NCBI GenBank assembly: GCA_027886185.1
Contig: WOAB01000146.1
Coordinates: forward strand, 558,001 to 622,000
DNA: 64,000 nucleotides
Direction of reading: 5' to 3'
DNA from: Rheum nobile
Lineage: Eukaryota; Streptophyta; Magnoliopsida; Caryophyllales; Polygonaceae
The notes under the pieces: generated by a model
What the model saw: the letters and a program-made list of their open reading frames with translations, nothing else
Database searches by the model: none
What the model was told of the DNA's origin: nothing
Part shown: piece by piece, positions 1 through 11,292 of the stretch
How positions within the stretch are numbered: position 1 is the stretch's first letter
Layout of the letters: each line of letters starts with the position of its first letter
Position numbers and translations under genes: made by a program

Positions 1-443
1 TCCTGGATGGATAGTAGATTACGTGATGAATATAAGGATTTTAAATTAGAAATAAGTCATTTAAGACAGTACGAGTCGTTGGACTCGATAAGTGGAATTT
101 CCAGAGGATGAAGAGTTATGACTCTTGGGAATTGTCAAGGATTGACATCTTGTGAGTATGTCATCTATAAGACTTATGGTATCATTCTCTTTGAGGAAAT
201 AGGAGTAATATCTTATGTGATACGTTTCGAGGAACGTAGGAATAAGATATTGTGATTATTCTTGAATCTTAAAGGAGTTAAGTTAGAAATTGTTTAAAGA
301 GATGTGTTAAATTATTCTTATAAGGATTTTAAGTTAGAGATGGCGTAAGGCCAGTCTTACTTTAAAATAAATGATGGAATTGTGGGAGATATCTTTAAGG
401 AATTAAGGAAGTTATGATTCGAGGTTACTAAGATTTAATATCT

Positions 444-530
444 GAGTTGTAAGAAGTTAAGTGTGCCAGGGCAGGAGTAGTACTGGGATGGGTGACCTCC
501 CAGGAAGTTCCCGGTTGGCATGGGGATAGC
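444..530 (+). other. 5S rRNA-derived fragment inside a Gypsy element
   Basis: The segment matches the 3' two-thirds of plant 5S rRNA as I remember it. It runs from the GTTAAG stretch through GAGTAGTACT and the internal-promoter C-box GGATGGGTGACCTCC (486-500, all 15 bases matching) to a GTTGGCAT end. The A-box equivalent (about 459-473) is diverged. The 5' third of the gene is missing, so this is not a functional 5S gene. It is followed at 542-554 by TGTGGGCCTTACA and then TGGCAACAGCGG, which resembles an LTR end plus a decayed primer site. Cassandra TRIM elements carry 5S sequence in their LTRs, so a Cassandra-like fragment is the likeliest source; that is inference. Confidence 0.8.
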
Positions 531-559
531 GTCTCTAAGGCTGTGGGCCTTACAAATGG

Positions 560-867
560 CAACAGCGGACACTGGAAATGGTTGAGCTTAGACTCAGAGC
601 CACTAGTGGGTCGTATGGTTTCAACGTCGGACACTGGAAATGGCTGAGCTTAGACTCAAAGCCACTAGTAGGCCGTATGGTTTCAATGTCGGACATTGGA
701 AATGGCTGAGCTTAGACTCGGAGCCACTAGTGGGCCGTATGGTTTCAATGTCGGACACTGGAAATGGCTGAGCTTAGACTCGGAGCCACTAGTGGGCCGT
801 ATGGTTACAACAACGGACGCTGGAAATGGCTGGGCCTGGGCTCAGAGCCACTAGTGGGCCGTCTGTA
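560..867 (+). repeat. 62-bp tandem repeat, five copies
   Basis: Five consecutive units of about 62 bp run from the CGGACACTGG-type start (566) to about 865. Each contains GGAAATGGCTGAGC, then GAGCCACTAGTGGGCCGT. Copies 2-4 are almost identical and the outer two are diverged, as expected for expansion from the middle. Only some codon frames stay open and the unit is not a multiple of three, so a coding role is unlikely. Confidence 0.92.
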
Positions 868-1016
868 AATGATAATAATACACTTTTAAGATAAGATTGT
901 GAGATGATGTCATGATTAAGGATATTAAGTTCAGGTAGTAAAGTTGATGTTGAGGCAGGTTCCTCATTAGTTTAATGCAAGTTTCGGGGTCGAAACTTTT
1001 CTTAAGGGGGTAGTAA

Positions 1017-3545
1017 TGTAATATCCCTTAATTTAGAAAGGGTATTTGAGTAATTTTCACAACCTTCGTTAATTAATTATTTCGCTTTCAGTGGAGTTCG
1101 GATTTTCCGTAACATCCATGATGTCCGAAATAATTCCTTGAGTGGTATAAAATACATTCAATGTATTTTCGGGATTTATAATATTTGTTTGGATAAAAAC
1201 ATATAATTTCCGGGGTTTAAAAACCTATAAAAAGCCAATTCCCTTAACTTTGCCATGAATTCCCCCGCCTGTGCTTGTCTTGCCACGATACTCCCCCTGT
1301 GTACAATTTGTCGGGACACCCGTCAATATGGTGGTTGAGGCATGCTTACTCATTGGACAAGCGGAGGCCTGGAGAGTGATCTCATTGGGCTATTTAAGAA
1401 GCTCGCTGGAGAAGCTGAAAATACACATATCTCCCGTCTCCTCTCGCCATCTCCTTCCCCGGCGTCGTTCCCTCCGGCCTTCTCCCGGCGAGTCGCACGC
1501 CCCTGCTGTGCTGACGCGTCGCTGCCCAGAACCGCCGTGAGCCGAACCGCTCGTGGCCGCCACGACCCCGGCATCGACGAGAAGCTCCCGGCGAAGGCAA
1601 ACCACCGACGAGACACCGTGAAGCCCGCGCCGAGCTGTTGTGCCGCCGTTCTGCTGTGCGTGTTGTTGATGCACTTCCGACGACGGAGACGCCACCGACG
1701 AGGCCGCTGCTGGCTACTGCGTGGCGTTGCTGGTGTGGCGAGCTGTGCGTGGAGTGTTGCTGCTTTGTTGCTTCGTTGAGTTTGTTGTTGATGTTGTTAC
1801 AAGGTTGAAGATGATAGGAGTAGGGCCCCCCTGTTGTTTAACTCTCTGTTGGGCCGTAAGGCCCAATAGCCTTCCTGTCCAGATTTAACCCGAGATCGAT
1901 CGAGCGGTATAATTTCTATCCCCTTTTACCCGTGTTTTCTTTAGGAAAATTCAATCAATATTCTTATGATTTAAGATCATAAGAATTTATTGAATTTAAT
2001 TCCTTGAGTTCGTCCAGACAAATTAATTGAGATTAATTAATATGTCATATGCTGAATCGCGTGTGGACTCGTAATCCGTTGGAGCTATCTGAAGCTTAGG
2101 CCATATCCTCGGAAAGGATATAATCAGTAGTCGTCTCGTCTAGATTCATCGCCGAATCTACTCCAGGCAAGTGGCGGTTCGCTCTTGCTCATCATTCCAT
2201 ATTTCCATTAATTATCAATTGTTTAATTGTTAATTAATTTGGGATGATTATTATTCTTGTCTGGGAACGGTTTTGTGAAACTATTTCGGAAATTAAAATG
2301 GATATTATAATAGGTTGTATATCTGCTAGAACAACGCTATTATATATATATATATCTAGATTGAAATATATCTATGATGCTGACCTTGATGGCTTTGATA
2401 TAATTTTGGACAGTTCTGAACTATTTAGTTAGAACGAGTATTCTAAGAACGCTACTTGGTATCTCCTTGTGAGTACTAGTCGTTTCTTTATAACCAAGTG
2501 GATGGGATGTCCAGGCCCCAACACTTCTCTTTGTTCATGACCATTCCCTGTCCGTGTACGGGGAAGGTGCACAACAGCTGGTGCCACTCTCTGGGATTTA
2601 ATCCCAACTCTCTATATCTCAATATCCGCCGAGGATGAGATTTTAAAAGCTTGAAACGTGAATGAGCATTTTGGAATTAAATAAGATAAGTGCCCGAGTG
2701 CACATAATTAATTTACCTCCGGCGAGTAGTGCAACTAGGTGATAGTGCAGCTAGGAAACTCGCCCTGACTTGAATGTAGTACGTTCTCTTTCCGATCTGG
2801 ATTCGTATCATGCGGTAATTCGCATTATACGGTGAGGTTGGTCGTGGACCGAAGCATCTCAGTCAGTATTTAAATATATATGTATATATATATGAACTTA
2901 TAATGTTCCAGACATTTATCATGCTTCCGATAAGACTCACTCTTTTGGAGTCTTCTCTTGGATTAATTCCTACAAGACTCATTTCCGTTGGAGTCTTATC
3001 TTGATAATGTCTTTTGATATATTCCAGTAGAAGTATGGTGGTTGGCTATCGTTATCGGTTATTATCCAAGAAACGATGAGTCTAACCTAATACGACTACT
3101 TAGAATCACTCTGCTTTGTACCCTTGCGTAGTCTTTCATTAGACTAACCAACCGTAATTGTTCTCTGCATGGTTGGCTGGTATCATTCGTTCGAATCGGC
3201 ACATCAGATAAGTTGGCACTCCACGAAGGCTAAGAACGACTATGACGGGAAGTGTTTTTGACAAATTTATCCAGGTTAAGGTCCTTGGCGTTGATCGCTG
3301 TGATCAAGACTTGTTTTATCTTTAAAAGACTTCCGCTATGCTTTAATTACTTTGATGACAATGTTTTATCCTACGGGGATTGGGTTGTAATCCCCCGACA
3401 TATGTTTTAAAGATGGTTGTTGATTATATAAAAGTTGTTTATGATTTGTATAATCCGGTTTAGCCTTGGGTGGTTTCGGATGTGAAATCCGAGATCACTG
3501 GCGGTAATACCCTTTCCAAATGGGTTAAAATTTGGGGGTGTTACA
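1017..3545 (+). mobile_element. Gypsy family G1 3' LTR
   Basis: The 2529-bp LTR begins TGTAATATCC after the polypurine tract and ends GGGGGTGTTACA. A TATA box (TATAAAAAG, 1226-1234) marks the U3/R region. Its 3' half shares long blocks with the LTR at 59597-61897 and with the G2 LTRs, for example GGCAAGTGGCGGTTCGCTC and GATAAGTGCCCGAGTGCACA. Immediately after 3545 the minus-strand Copia reverse transcriptase frame begins in mid-domain, so this LTR marks the insertion point of the Gypsy element. The partner target duplication would lie left of the window. Confidence 0.9.
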
Positions 3546-6500
3546 TACTGCTTCTTGCTGAGGTATATGCCATGTTGCATGGGTAGAAATCCTTTCTTGG
3601 AATCCTGCATTTTGAACCTGTCAAGAACCTTATCTATATAAGTTCTCTGACTTAATCCAAGCAGTCTCTTAGATCTATCTTTGTAGATCTTGATCCCCAA
3701 TATGTACTCCGCTTCTCCTAGGTCCTTCATTGAAAAACATTTCTTCATCCATCCCTTAACGGACTCTAGCATCGGAATGTCATTTCCAATGAGCAGTATG
3801 TTATCCACCTACAGGACTAAAAAGACCACTTTGCTCCCACTAAACTTTTTGTAAACACAAGGCTCTTCTTCGCATCTGATGAAGTCAAACTCTTTTATAG
3901 CTTCATCAAATCGAATGTTCCAACTCACGGATGCTTGCTTAAGTCCATAAATGGACTTCTTAAGCTTGCATACTTTCCTAGGGTATGTTGGATCTTCAAA
4001 ACCCTCTGGTTGTGTCATGTACACATCTTCTTCTAAATATCCATTTAGAAAAGCGGTATTGACATCCATTTGCCAAATCTCATAATCATAATGAGCGACA
4101 ATAACTAGGAGTATCCTAATGGACCTGGTCATTACGACCGGTGAAAATGTCTCGTCATAGTCAGTACCATGAATCTGTTTAAAACCCTTGGCAATTAGCC
4201 TTGCCTTGTAAACATATACATTTCCATCTTTGTCTATTTTGAGTATGAAAACTCATTTGCATCCAATGGGTTTTACCCCATCTGGGAAATCTATTAAGTC
4301 CCAGACCTGATTCTCAGACATAGAATCCATTTCAGATTTCATGGCTTTAAACCATTTCTCGGAGTCTGGACCCGTCGCTGCTTGCTTATAGGTGGCAGGT
4401 TCTCCGCTTTCTAAAAGCTGAACATCAAGGCTTGCAGTCAAGATGAAATCATCATATCATATCGTCTTGGCTGTGCCCTTGGCCTATTTGATCTACGTGT
4501 GGGTTCGACAACTGGAGCATTTTCAACAAATATTTGTGGGTCCTCATTTGAATCTGGTTCTTGAGGTATTGGTTCTGGTACCTGAACGACTTCCCTTTGG
4601 GAATTTATGCCTCCGGATACTGTCATCTCCTCGTCGGCATCGTCCATGTCGACTTGTTGTTGGGTTTGTTGCTCATCTTGAACTTCTTCAAGATGAACAT
4701 TTCTCTCACTTGGCTTCTTGGAAATAAATTCTTTTTCCAAAAAGACACTATCCCTTGCAACAAACACTTTGTGCTCAGTGAGATTGTAGAAGTAGTATCC
4801 CTTGGTTTTCTTAGGATACCCTATAAAGAAGCATTTATCTGATTTGGGTGCAAGCTTATCTGATAGTAAACGCTTTACATAAGCTTCACATCCCCAGATT
4901 TTCAGAAAAGACAGACTTGGAACTCTTCCAGTCCATATCTCATATGGTGTCTTATCTACAGTCCTAGACGGAGTCCTGTTTAGTGTGAACACAACGGTTG
5001 TGAGAGCATATCCCCAGAAAGATACTGGAAGGTTAGCTAAACTCATCATTGATCGGACCATGTCTAACAGGGTCATGTTTCTCCTTTCAGATATACCATT
5101 AAGTTGTGGCGTGCCTGGTGGAGTCAGTTGTGTTATTATCCCACAACTTCTCAGATGATGATCGAACTCCTGGCTTAGATATTCACCATCGCGATCGGAT
5201 CGAAGTGCCTTTATCTTCTTGTCAGTTTGAGTTTCTACTTCATTTTGAAACTCTTTGAACTTTTCAAAGGATTCAGATTTGTGCGTCATTAAGTAGATAT
5301 ACCCATATCTACTCAAGTCGTCAGTAAATGTGATGAAGTATCGATAACCTCCTCTAGCTTTTGTGCTCATTGGTCCACAAACATCAGTATGTATTAGGGC
5401 TAGTAGCTTAGTAGCCCTTTCACTTGTCCCATCGACAAGTGACCTTGTCATCTTGCCCATTAGGCATGACTTACATGTCTCAAATGATTCACAATCTATT
5501 GATTTGAGAATTCCATCTTTATAGAGTTTCTTCATGCGGTTCAAGCTAATGTGACCCAAGCGACAGTGCCATAGATAGGCTTCACTCAAATCATTCGACT
5601 TTTGCCTCTTAGTATTAATGTTATAAATCTCAGACTTGAGGTCCAACACATAGAGTCCATTACTCATTGGAGCATTGGCATAGAAAATATCTTCTTGAAA
5701 ATAAAAAAGCATCCATTCTTAATGACAAATTCAAAAACCTCAAGATCCAAAACTGAAGTCGAAATAAGGTTCTTAGTAATTGAAGGAACAAAATAATAAT
5801 TATTTAATTCTAAAACTAAGCCAGAAGGTAAAGATAGACTATAATCTCCTACGGCAAGCGCAACAACTCTTGCTCCATTTCCAATGCGCATGTCTATCTC
5901 TCCCTTCTCCAGGTGCCTCCTACTTCTTAGTCCCTGTACATTCGAAATAATGTGAGAATCACATCCGGTATCCAATACCCAAGTAGTAGCCTTGGTTGTT
6001 AAGACTTCAATAACAAAAATACTTGAAGTGGAGCTCACAATCCCATTCTTCTTGTCTTCCAGGTATTTGGGGCAGTTTCTCTTCCAATGCCCCTTGGCCT
6101 TGCAGTAGAAGCAGTCATGCTCAACATCCACCTTTGGCTTTTCAGTTACCTTGGGTTTTGCAACTTTCTTGCCTTTCCCTTAGTTATGTTGCTTATGCTT
6201 CCCATTAGGCCCCTTCTTGAACTCTTTCCCTCTATTGACCATAAGAACTTCTTTCTTATTGTCAACTTGGATATTTTGCTCAGCTGTTTTGAGCATGACA
6301 TAGAGTTCATTTAGAGTTTTGCCAATTCCATGCTTATGGTAGTTCATCCTGAATTGGGCGAATCCATCATGCAAGGAGTACAATATGATGTCAGTAACCA
6401 ACTCTTCGCTATATGGGGAACCCAGTCTTGCCATTTGGTCAAAGAGACCAATCATGTCAAATACATGGATACTTACTGGTTTACCCCTCTCAAGTTTGCA

Positions 6501-6868
6501 CTCTAATATGGCCTTGTGAGTCTCATACCTCTCAATCCTTGCATGTTCCTGAAACAGTACTTTCAGGTTTTCAATGATTGTATGAGCATCCTGACGTTCA
6601 AAACTCTTTTGAAGGCCAGGTTCCAGAGTAGCGAGCATAAGACAGGTGACATGCACCGAGTTAGCTCTTATCTCCTTTTATTCCGCCTTCTCCTCAACAG
6701 TAGAAGCGTCAGTCAAGGTAGGAATATGGGTCTCTAGAACGTCCTCACGTCTTTCGGATCTGAGAACAATTCTCAAGTTCCGTTCCAATCAAGAAAATTT
6801 GTTCCATTGAGTTTGTTCTTCTCAACAATTGAGCGTCGGGTGAATTTCAAGTTATCGTTGCTAGACAT
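3546..6868 (-). pseudogene. Ty1/Copia gag-pol, decayed and truncated
   Basis: Read from 6868 downwards: gag start (MSSNDNLKFTRR), a frameshift near 6790, a UBN2-type gag core, and a zinc knuckle CFYCKAKGHWKRNC (about 6110). A protease motif LDTGCDSHI follows at about 5960. Next come the GAG-pre-integrase His/Cys region, the integrase core with acidic residues in HTDVCGP, RSDRDGEY and SERRN, and then reverse transcriptase. Defects include a stop replacing Trp at about 4253 and conversion of the YVDD active site to stop-V-D-N near 3808. The frame ends abruptly at 3546 inside reverse transcriptase, where the Gypsy LTR was inserted. RNase H and the 3' LTR must lie left of the window. It cannot encode a working polymerase. 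Confidence 0.93.
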
Positions 6869-8834
6869 GATATCTATAAAGGAAGTAACATGCAGATAAG
6901 TTTATGCTTGATATGCAAAAGCTCAAAATTAAACATGCTTTAAAATTTAAGCTAATGCGCATTTTATTCAGATTAAGTTTGTCCCTAGTGAATAAAATGA
7001 TTCAAAGATCCTATCTCAGATAAAATACAAGCGTACTTTGGCACTTCCTCAAGTCTTATGTGATCAAGGTAAATAACATTTACTAATTTTAACTCCTTAT
7101 AATTCTTGGTTGATGACCCACATCCCATGTTAGACTCATCTCTATGCCTTAAGATCCAAAACTTTATCTTTTGGTCTCTTGTTGAGTATAACCATATCAA
7201 GGTTTATGAATCCCTTATATAGATCCATCCTCACTATCCCAAGGTCAAAGAAGGACACCTCGCTTTGGCAAAACCTATCCAACGAATTCCAAGGGCCTCG
7301 TGGGTTGTGACATGGAAAGGCAATACCTCAATATTCTTTTAGGGACTTAAGCATGCAATGGTTGTCTATCTACTAGTGAACAAAATAGCATAAACAAACA
7401 ATCATGCAAGGCTTAAAATAATAAAACATTCAAAATGTAATAATTAAATGTGATCCTAGTATGGCCCCTAAAAACCGAAATTAAAGATCTAATCTCCATG
7501 GGTCTTGTTCTTCATGGATCTCCATCCTTGGTACCCTTCATGGATCTCCATCCTTGGTCTTCTTAGGATCTTCTCTTCTTGTATTACATAATTTTCTAAA
7601 TAATCTAATTACTGAAAATTAAATTACAAAAATACATAACGATACGCAAATCGTGTACAAGAAAACATAACGATACGCAGGTCGTATTTTCTATCCTAAA
7701 ATGGGCCATACTAGTCACATCATGCAAGCAATAATATCATAATATTAAATCATGAATGCAATAATAATATCAAATATTATAAATAATATTAATCTAATTA
7801 ATAACAATAAGCAATTTAAATAATTTTAAATAAAAGACTATTAAATTAAATAAATCATCTCATGAGGTAAATAATTTAATATCATTATCTTAATTCAAAT
7901 AAAATCAATATATAGAATTAATCATAATTAATCATTAAAATGCATTATTGGATAAGATATGCATAAACAAAATAAGATATCAAATATCCTTATCTTAATC
8001 TAGTGAGATTCTTTCCTAACAACTTTTTAGGAAATTATATTGTAAATAATATCAAATATTATCCAATTGGGCAAATAGGATCTTATCTTAATCTTTTAGG
8101 AAAATATCCTAAAATGCAAAACCATTGACCCGACCCGGACCAGCCCGCGCCCGACCCGGACCGAGCTGGACCGACCAACGAACCGTGTGAGCCGTGGTCT
8201 GCACCGTGCAGACCCGCGCTCAAGCTGAACCGCACAGAACCGCGCGCGAGCCGCGCCCGAACCTACTGGGGCCCATCCGTGCCCGCACCAGATTGCTCGA
8301 TTCGCGCATGTGTTGGACCCGCGCGCGCCACTGCGTGACTGGGTCCAACCTCACGCCGAGCCGTGGTGCGTGCCGGGTCCGGATCCTATCCGGTTCGGTC
8401 CTTCGTTTTTCTCCACGATTCGAAAAATTTGTGTACGAAACAATTTCATACAAAATTAATCAAATTTGTGGAAAAACAAATTAGGGGATTGATCCATCTT
8501 TTGAAAATCAAAATTTTCATCTAATGATTTAAAACATGCCAAAAATCATATCTCTTGCATAATTAAATCACATGAATCAAGCATGAGTAAAATCAACGTA
8601 TACAATTATAAAGTTTTCCAAATAAAATTCACAACTTTTATGTAATACAATTTTACATGCATATTTGTTTATTAAATTCTCAACTTTACTAATCCAATCA
8701 ATTAAAATCACAATTTTAATCATGCAAATTAACCTATATATCAATTTACCACTTAATTTGAATCAAGACATGCATCAAAATTAACTCTTTTAATTGTTGA
8801 TCCTATCAATTTATGCAAGAGGCTCTGATATCAC
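6869..8834 (-). other. Unusually long Copia 5' leader
   Basis: About 1.97 kb separate the primer site (8822-8833) from the gag ATG (6868-6866). The stretch is mostly AT-rich. It has a GC-rich island at 8120-8410 full of GACCCG/GGACC motifs and direct repeats of CATGGATCTCCATCC at about 7513-7552. I recognise no coding domain. It could be an extended leader or hold an old nested insertion. Confidence 0.6.
8822..8833 (-). other. Primer binding site of the minus-strand Copia element
   Basis: Read on the minus strand the site is TGATATCAGAGC, one base from the initiator-Met-tRNA type site TGGTATCAGAGC seen elsewhere in the window. It lies 1 nt inside the LTR end, which fixes the element orientation. 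Confidence 0.8.
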
Positions 8835-9563
8835 TGAAGGGATTTAGATGCGTATAAGCAGAATTTCAGAAAACTATTTTCTAGCATCTAATTAGGATCT
8901 CATGCATGAATCAATACGGATCAAGTAGAAGTAGAGTTACATACTGTTTGATGCGTGTGAAGTTGTTCCGACAGAGCTTCAGCGGAGATCAAAAGCCTCA
9001 AGTGTGACTTCTCTACTTGGTCCACACGAGTCTGGGTTCTGGATCGCCTTTGGTCTCGTCTGCTAGAACGAAGAACGAAGACGCGAGCTTGGCTCCTCTC
9101 TAGGTGGTTCGGCCGTGTAGGTATTAGGGTTAAGTTGTCGCTTTCGCTTTTGGAAGCCATTACTTATATTCCCATAAGATCATATCTTATCTTTGGTAAT
9201 AGATATAATATCTTTATATCATATCTATATCTTCTAATAAGATTTCATTTTATCTAGTTATTATTAATAGTAACTTTTATCTATTAATAATAAAAGTCAA
9301 TCTCCCAATTTAGCCATAGGGCCGAAATTCCATGTCACACATGGGCTTCCGGTTTAGTTTGATTCAGCCCGATAACTCTATGTGTATGGCCCCATAGGAC
9401 CCGGTTATTATAGTCATGGACCTAACCCGATTAAGTCCATTAATCGTAGTTGGCTTCTAGCAAAGCACTACGATCCCTAAAATACTCGGATTGTAAATCT
9501 CCATTAATAGTTCTATTTCATATTCAGTAATTATACATTTGATTAAAGGACACAATTCTTTCA
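8835..9563 (-). mobile_element. Copia 5' LTR (minus-strand element)
   Basis: The 729-bp LTR reads TGAAAGAATTGTGTCC at its minus-strand start (9563) and ends CCCTTCA at 8835, next to the primer site. The boundary at 9563 is chosen from the TG/CA rule because no partner LTR is in the window. Confidence 0.75.
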
Positions 9564-9590
9564 TAAAGGTGTTTGAAAGGCGTAATCACT

Positions 9591-9647
9591 AAAGATGGTG
9601 GAGACACATGACCCCCCTCAAAAAAAAAAAAAGATGGTGGAGACACA
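9591..9647 (+). repeat. Poly(A) micro-insertion between 18-bp direct repeats
   Basis: AAAGATGGTGGAGACACA occurs at 9591-9608 and again at 9630-9647. Between the copies lie TGACCCCCCTC and a run of A. A perfect 18-bp duplication flanking a short piece with a 3' poly(A) is the signature of target-primed reverse transcription by a LINE-type machinery. Confidence 0.7.
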
Positions 9648-9818
9648 CTTCTATTTAGAACTTTTCTAATCGCAAAGGCCTGCTTATAGCTGATTAATTA
9701 GTTGTCTGTCACGTAAGGGAAATGAGTTGGTCCATTTTATTTAATTTCACAAAATTGCTAGGTAAAGTATAGCATTACTTTATATTTGAAGAACAAGTAG
9801 CATATATAAGCGGATAAA

Positions 9819-9865
9819 GGTAAGAGGATCCTTTCAAAAAAAAAAAAAAAAAGGGTAAAGAGGAT
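9819..9865 (+). repeat. Second poly(A) micro-insertion between near-identical repeats
   Basis: GGTAAGAGGAT (9819-9829) and GGTAAAGAGGAT (9854-9865) flank a few bases and a run of about 17 A. The arrangement is the same as at 9591-9647 but the duplication is imperfect. Confidence 0.5.
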
Positions 9866-9975
9866 ACATAACAATTACCGACGTTGAGGTTAACTTTTCT
9901 ACTAACTAAGAAGTGACTAAAGAACAAATTCAACATGCACCAACATTGCAAAAGAGACAAAACTATTTTACTCCC

Positions 9976-10119
9976 TCCGCTTCACAAATTTTTTTTTTTT
10001 GGTGATGTGAGAATTCACCACTTGCGGGGTGATAAATCCCCGGGATCGTGACCCAGCCAACAAGCGTCACGATCTAGGTAAACCGGTTTGCGCCGACCGG
10101 CTCGACCCAGTCCGCTTCA
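9976..10119 (-). mobile_element. SINE-like retroposon with 9-bp target duplication
   Basis: TCCGCTTCA flanks the element at 9976-9984 and 10111-10119. On the minus strand the roughly 126-bp body starts CTGGGTCGAGCCGG and ends in a run of 12 A followed by ATTTG. Short length, 3' poly(A) and direct repeats fit a SINE. I cannot see a convincing A-box/B-box pair, so the tRNA origin is unproven. The left flank (CTCCCTCCG) is a motif common at plant MITE ends. Confidence 0.5.
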
Positions 10120-11146
10120 GAGTGTTTGAGCATTAGACACATTTCACATTTTTAAAAATAGAAATTTGAAATAGAAATTAAAGTAGAAGAATTTCATAAT
10201 AAAATTTATTACTTTATTTATATTTTTAATGTAGAGTTAAAATAGATTAATTTAGAGAATATTTCATTTATTCAAGGAAGATTATATACATTGTCACCAC
10301 AAATTTTCTTTAGTTATTAATGAAAATGTAATAGGTTATAGATAATTTGAAACTATATTCGTTATTTTTAAAAACTTAAGTGATAAGATTTGTTTGGTAA
10401 GGCCATTATTAATGGCTTTATCATTTATAAATAGATTTGTAAAAATTAATTTTTTTGATGCTTTGGAGTTTGTGAAATTATTACTTCACAATTTATTATA
10501 AAAAAGAATTTATAGCTATGTTCTACCAAACACTATTATATTAAAAAAAGTCTTTATCACAAAGTATTATTAAAATTATGTATAATAAACAAACTCTTAA
10601 TTACACTATAAAAAGGACAATAAAACAAAAAAATTATAGCTAAAAAGGCCAAACAATATTTAGAAATGGCGATAATTGGATAATTTAGAGGGCAATTAAA
10701 CGTTTGGCCGCCATTGTCAAGGAGCTAAATTTATTCGACGAGGGTCATATATATATACTTTAGTAATGCTAGCTTATTCTTATTCTTATTCTTATTCTAA
10801 TGAGATAATTTATAGTAATACGTACTACTAACTTAACTAAGAAGAAAGAGGAGGAAGCATCCCCTGTTTTCGAACTTTGCTTCTTTTTTTCGGTGGAAAC
10901 TTTGATAACGTACTTGGCTAAAACGACGTCGCTCATGTCTATATAAGATAGTAGGAGACCGCGTCAGCCGACAAAAAAAATGGATTGGGCCAGAAAATCT
11001 TGTACCCCAATTGTTAGTGGGCTTGGCCCACTGGAAATTTGATAGCACGACATAAACAAAACCACAAACGTATATATGTAATGAGCATGCTGAGTTTCAA
11101 AGGTTGAGTTCTTTTATTTCTGCCAATGATGATGAATACTCCTTAA

Positions 11147-11292
11147 CTATGAATAAGCTGGAAGCGAATTCATATGGCAGAATCGGAAAGACGCCTCATA
11201 CGACAAGCCAATTACGTACTCGAGAACGCAGATAAGCAGAATGGAGAGCGGGTAAAGGAGGATGGCCATGAGAGATGTCCAAAGAGGGAACG
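11147..11292 (-). pseudogene. NCL-like exchanger, displaced C-terminal exon piece
   Basis: On the minus strand from 11292 the frame reads FPLWTSLMAILLYPLSIL, then LICVLEYVIGLS, and stops at TAG 11149-11147. This matches the C-terminal membrane segment of NCL-type EF-hand Na+/Ca2+ exchangers (PLWT...LLYP...). It continues the frame that ends FRVTF at about 34575. The two pieces were one exon before the Copia element at 11293 inserted. The joint shows an approximate duplication: AACG on the left and AAACG on the right. Confidence 0.85.

Larger units (their letters stand above)
1..1016 (+). mobile_element. Ty3/Gypsy (family G1) internal 3' region, partial
   Basis: This is the tail of an LTR retrotransposon whose left part lies outside the window. 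It ends in a G-rich polypurine tract (CTTAAGGGGG, 1001-1010) directly before the LTR at 1017. The preceding motif GTTTCGGGGTCGAAACTT recurs before every Gypsy LTR in the window (about 21215, 23035, 25067, 30440, 59550). No long coding frame remains, so it lies downstream of pol. Its first 350 bp resemble the post-gag tail of the G2 elements (for example 20760-20900). About 400 bp in the middle are absent from those tails and hold a 5S-rRNA-like segment and 62-bp repeats. Confidence 0.85.
9564..11146. other. Intergenic, AT-rich, no gene seen
   Basis: Apart from two poly(A) micro-insertions and a SINE-like element listed separately, I see no coding signal. It contains low-complexity stretches such as four tandem CTTATT units near 10780. 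Confidence 0.6.

Noticed and set aside
444..530. Functional 5S rRNA gene
   Set aside because: The 5' third and an intact A-box are missing and no terminator-defined 120-bp gene is present.
1271..1779. GC-rich overlapping frames on both strands in the first LTR
   Set aside because: They lie within LTR sequence downstream of its TATA box and show low-complexity Arg/Pro/Ser composition on both strands.
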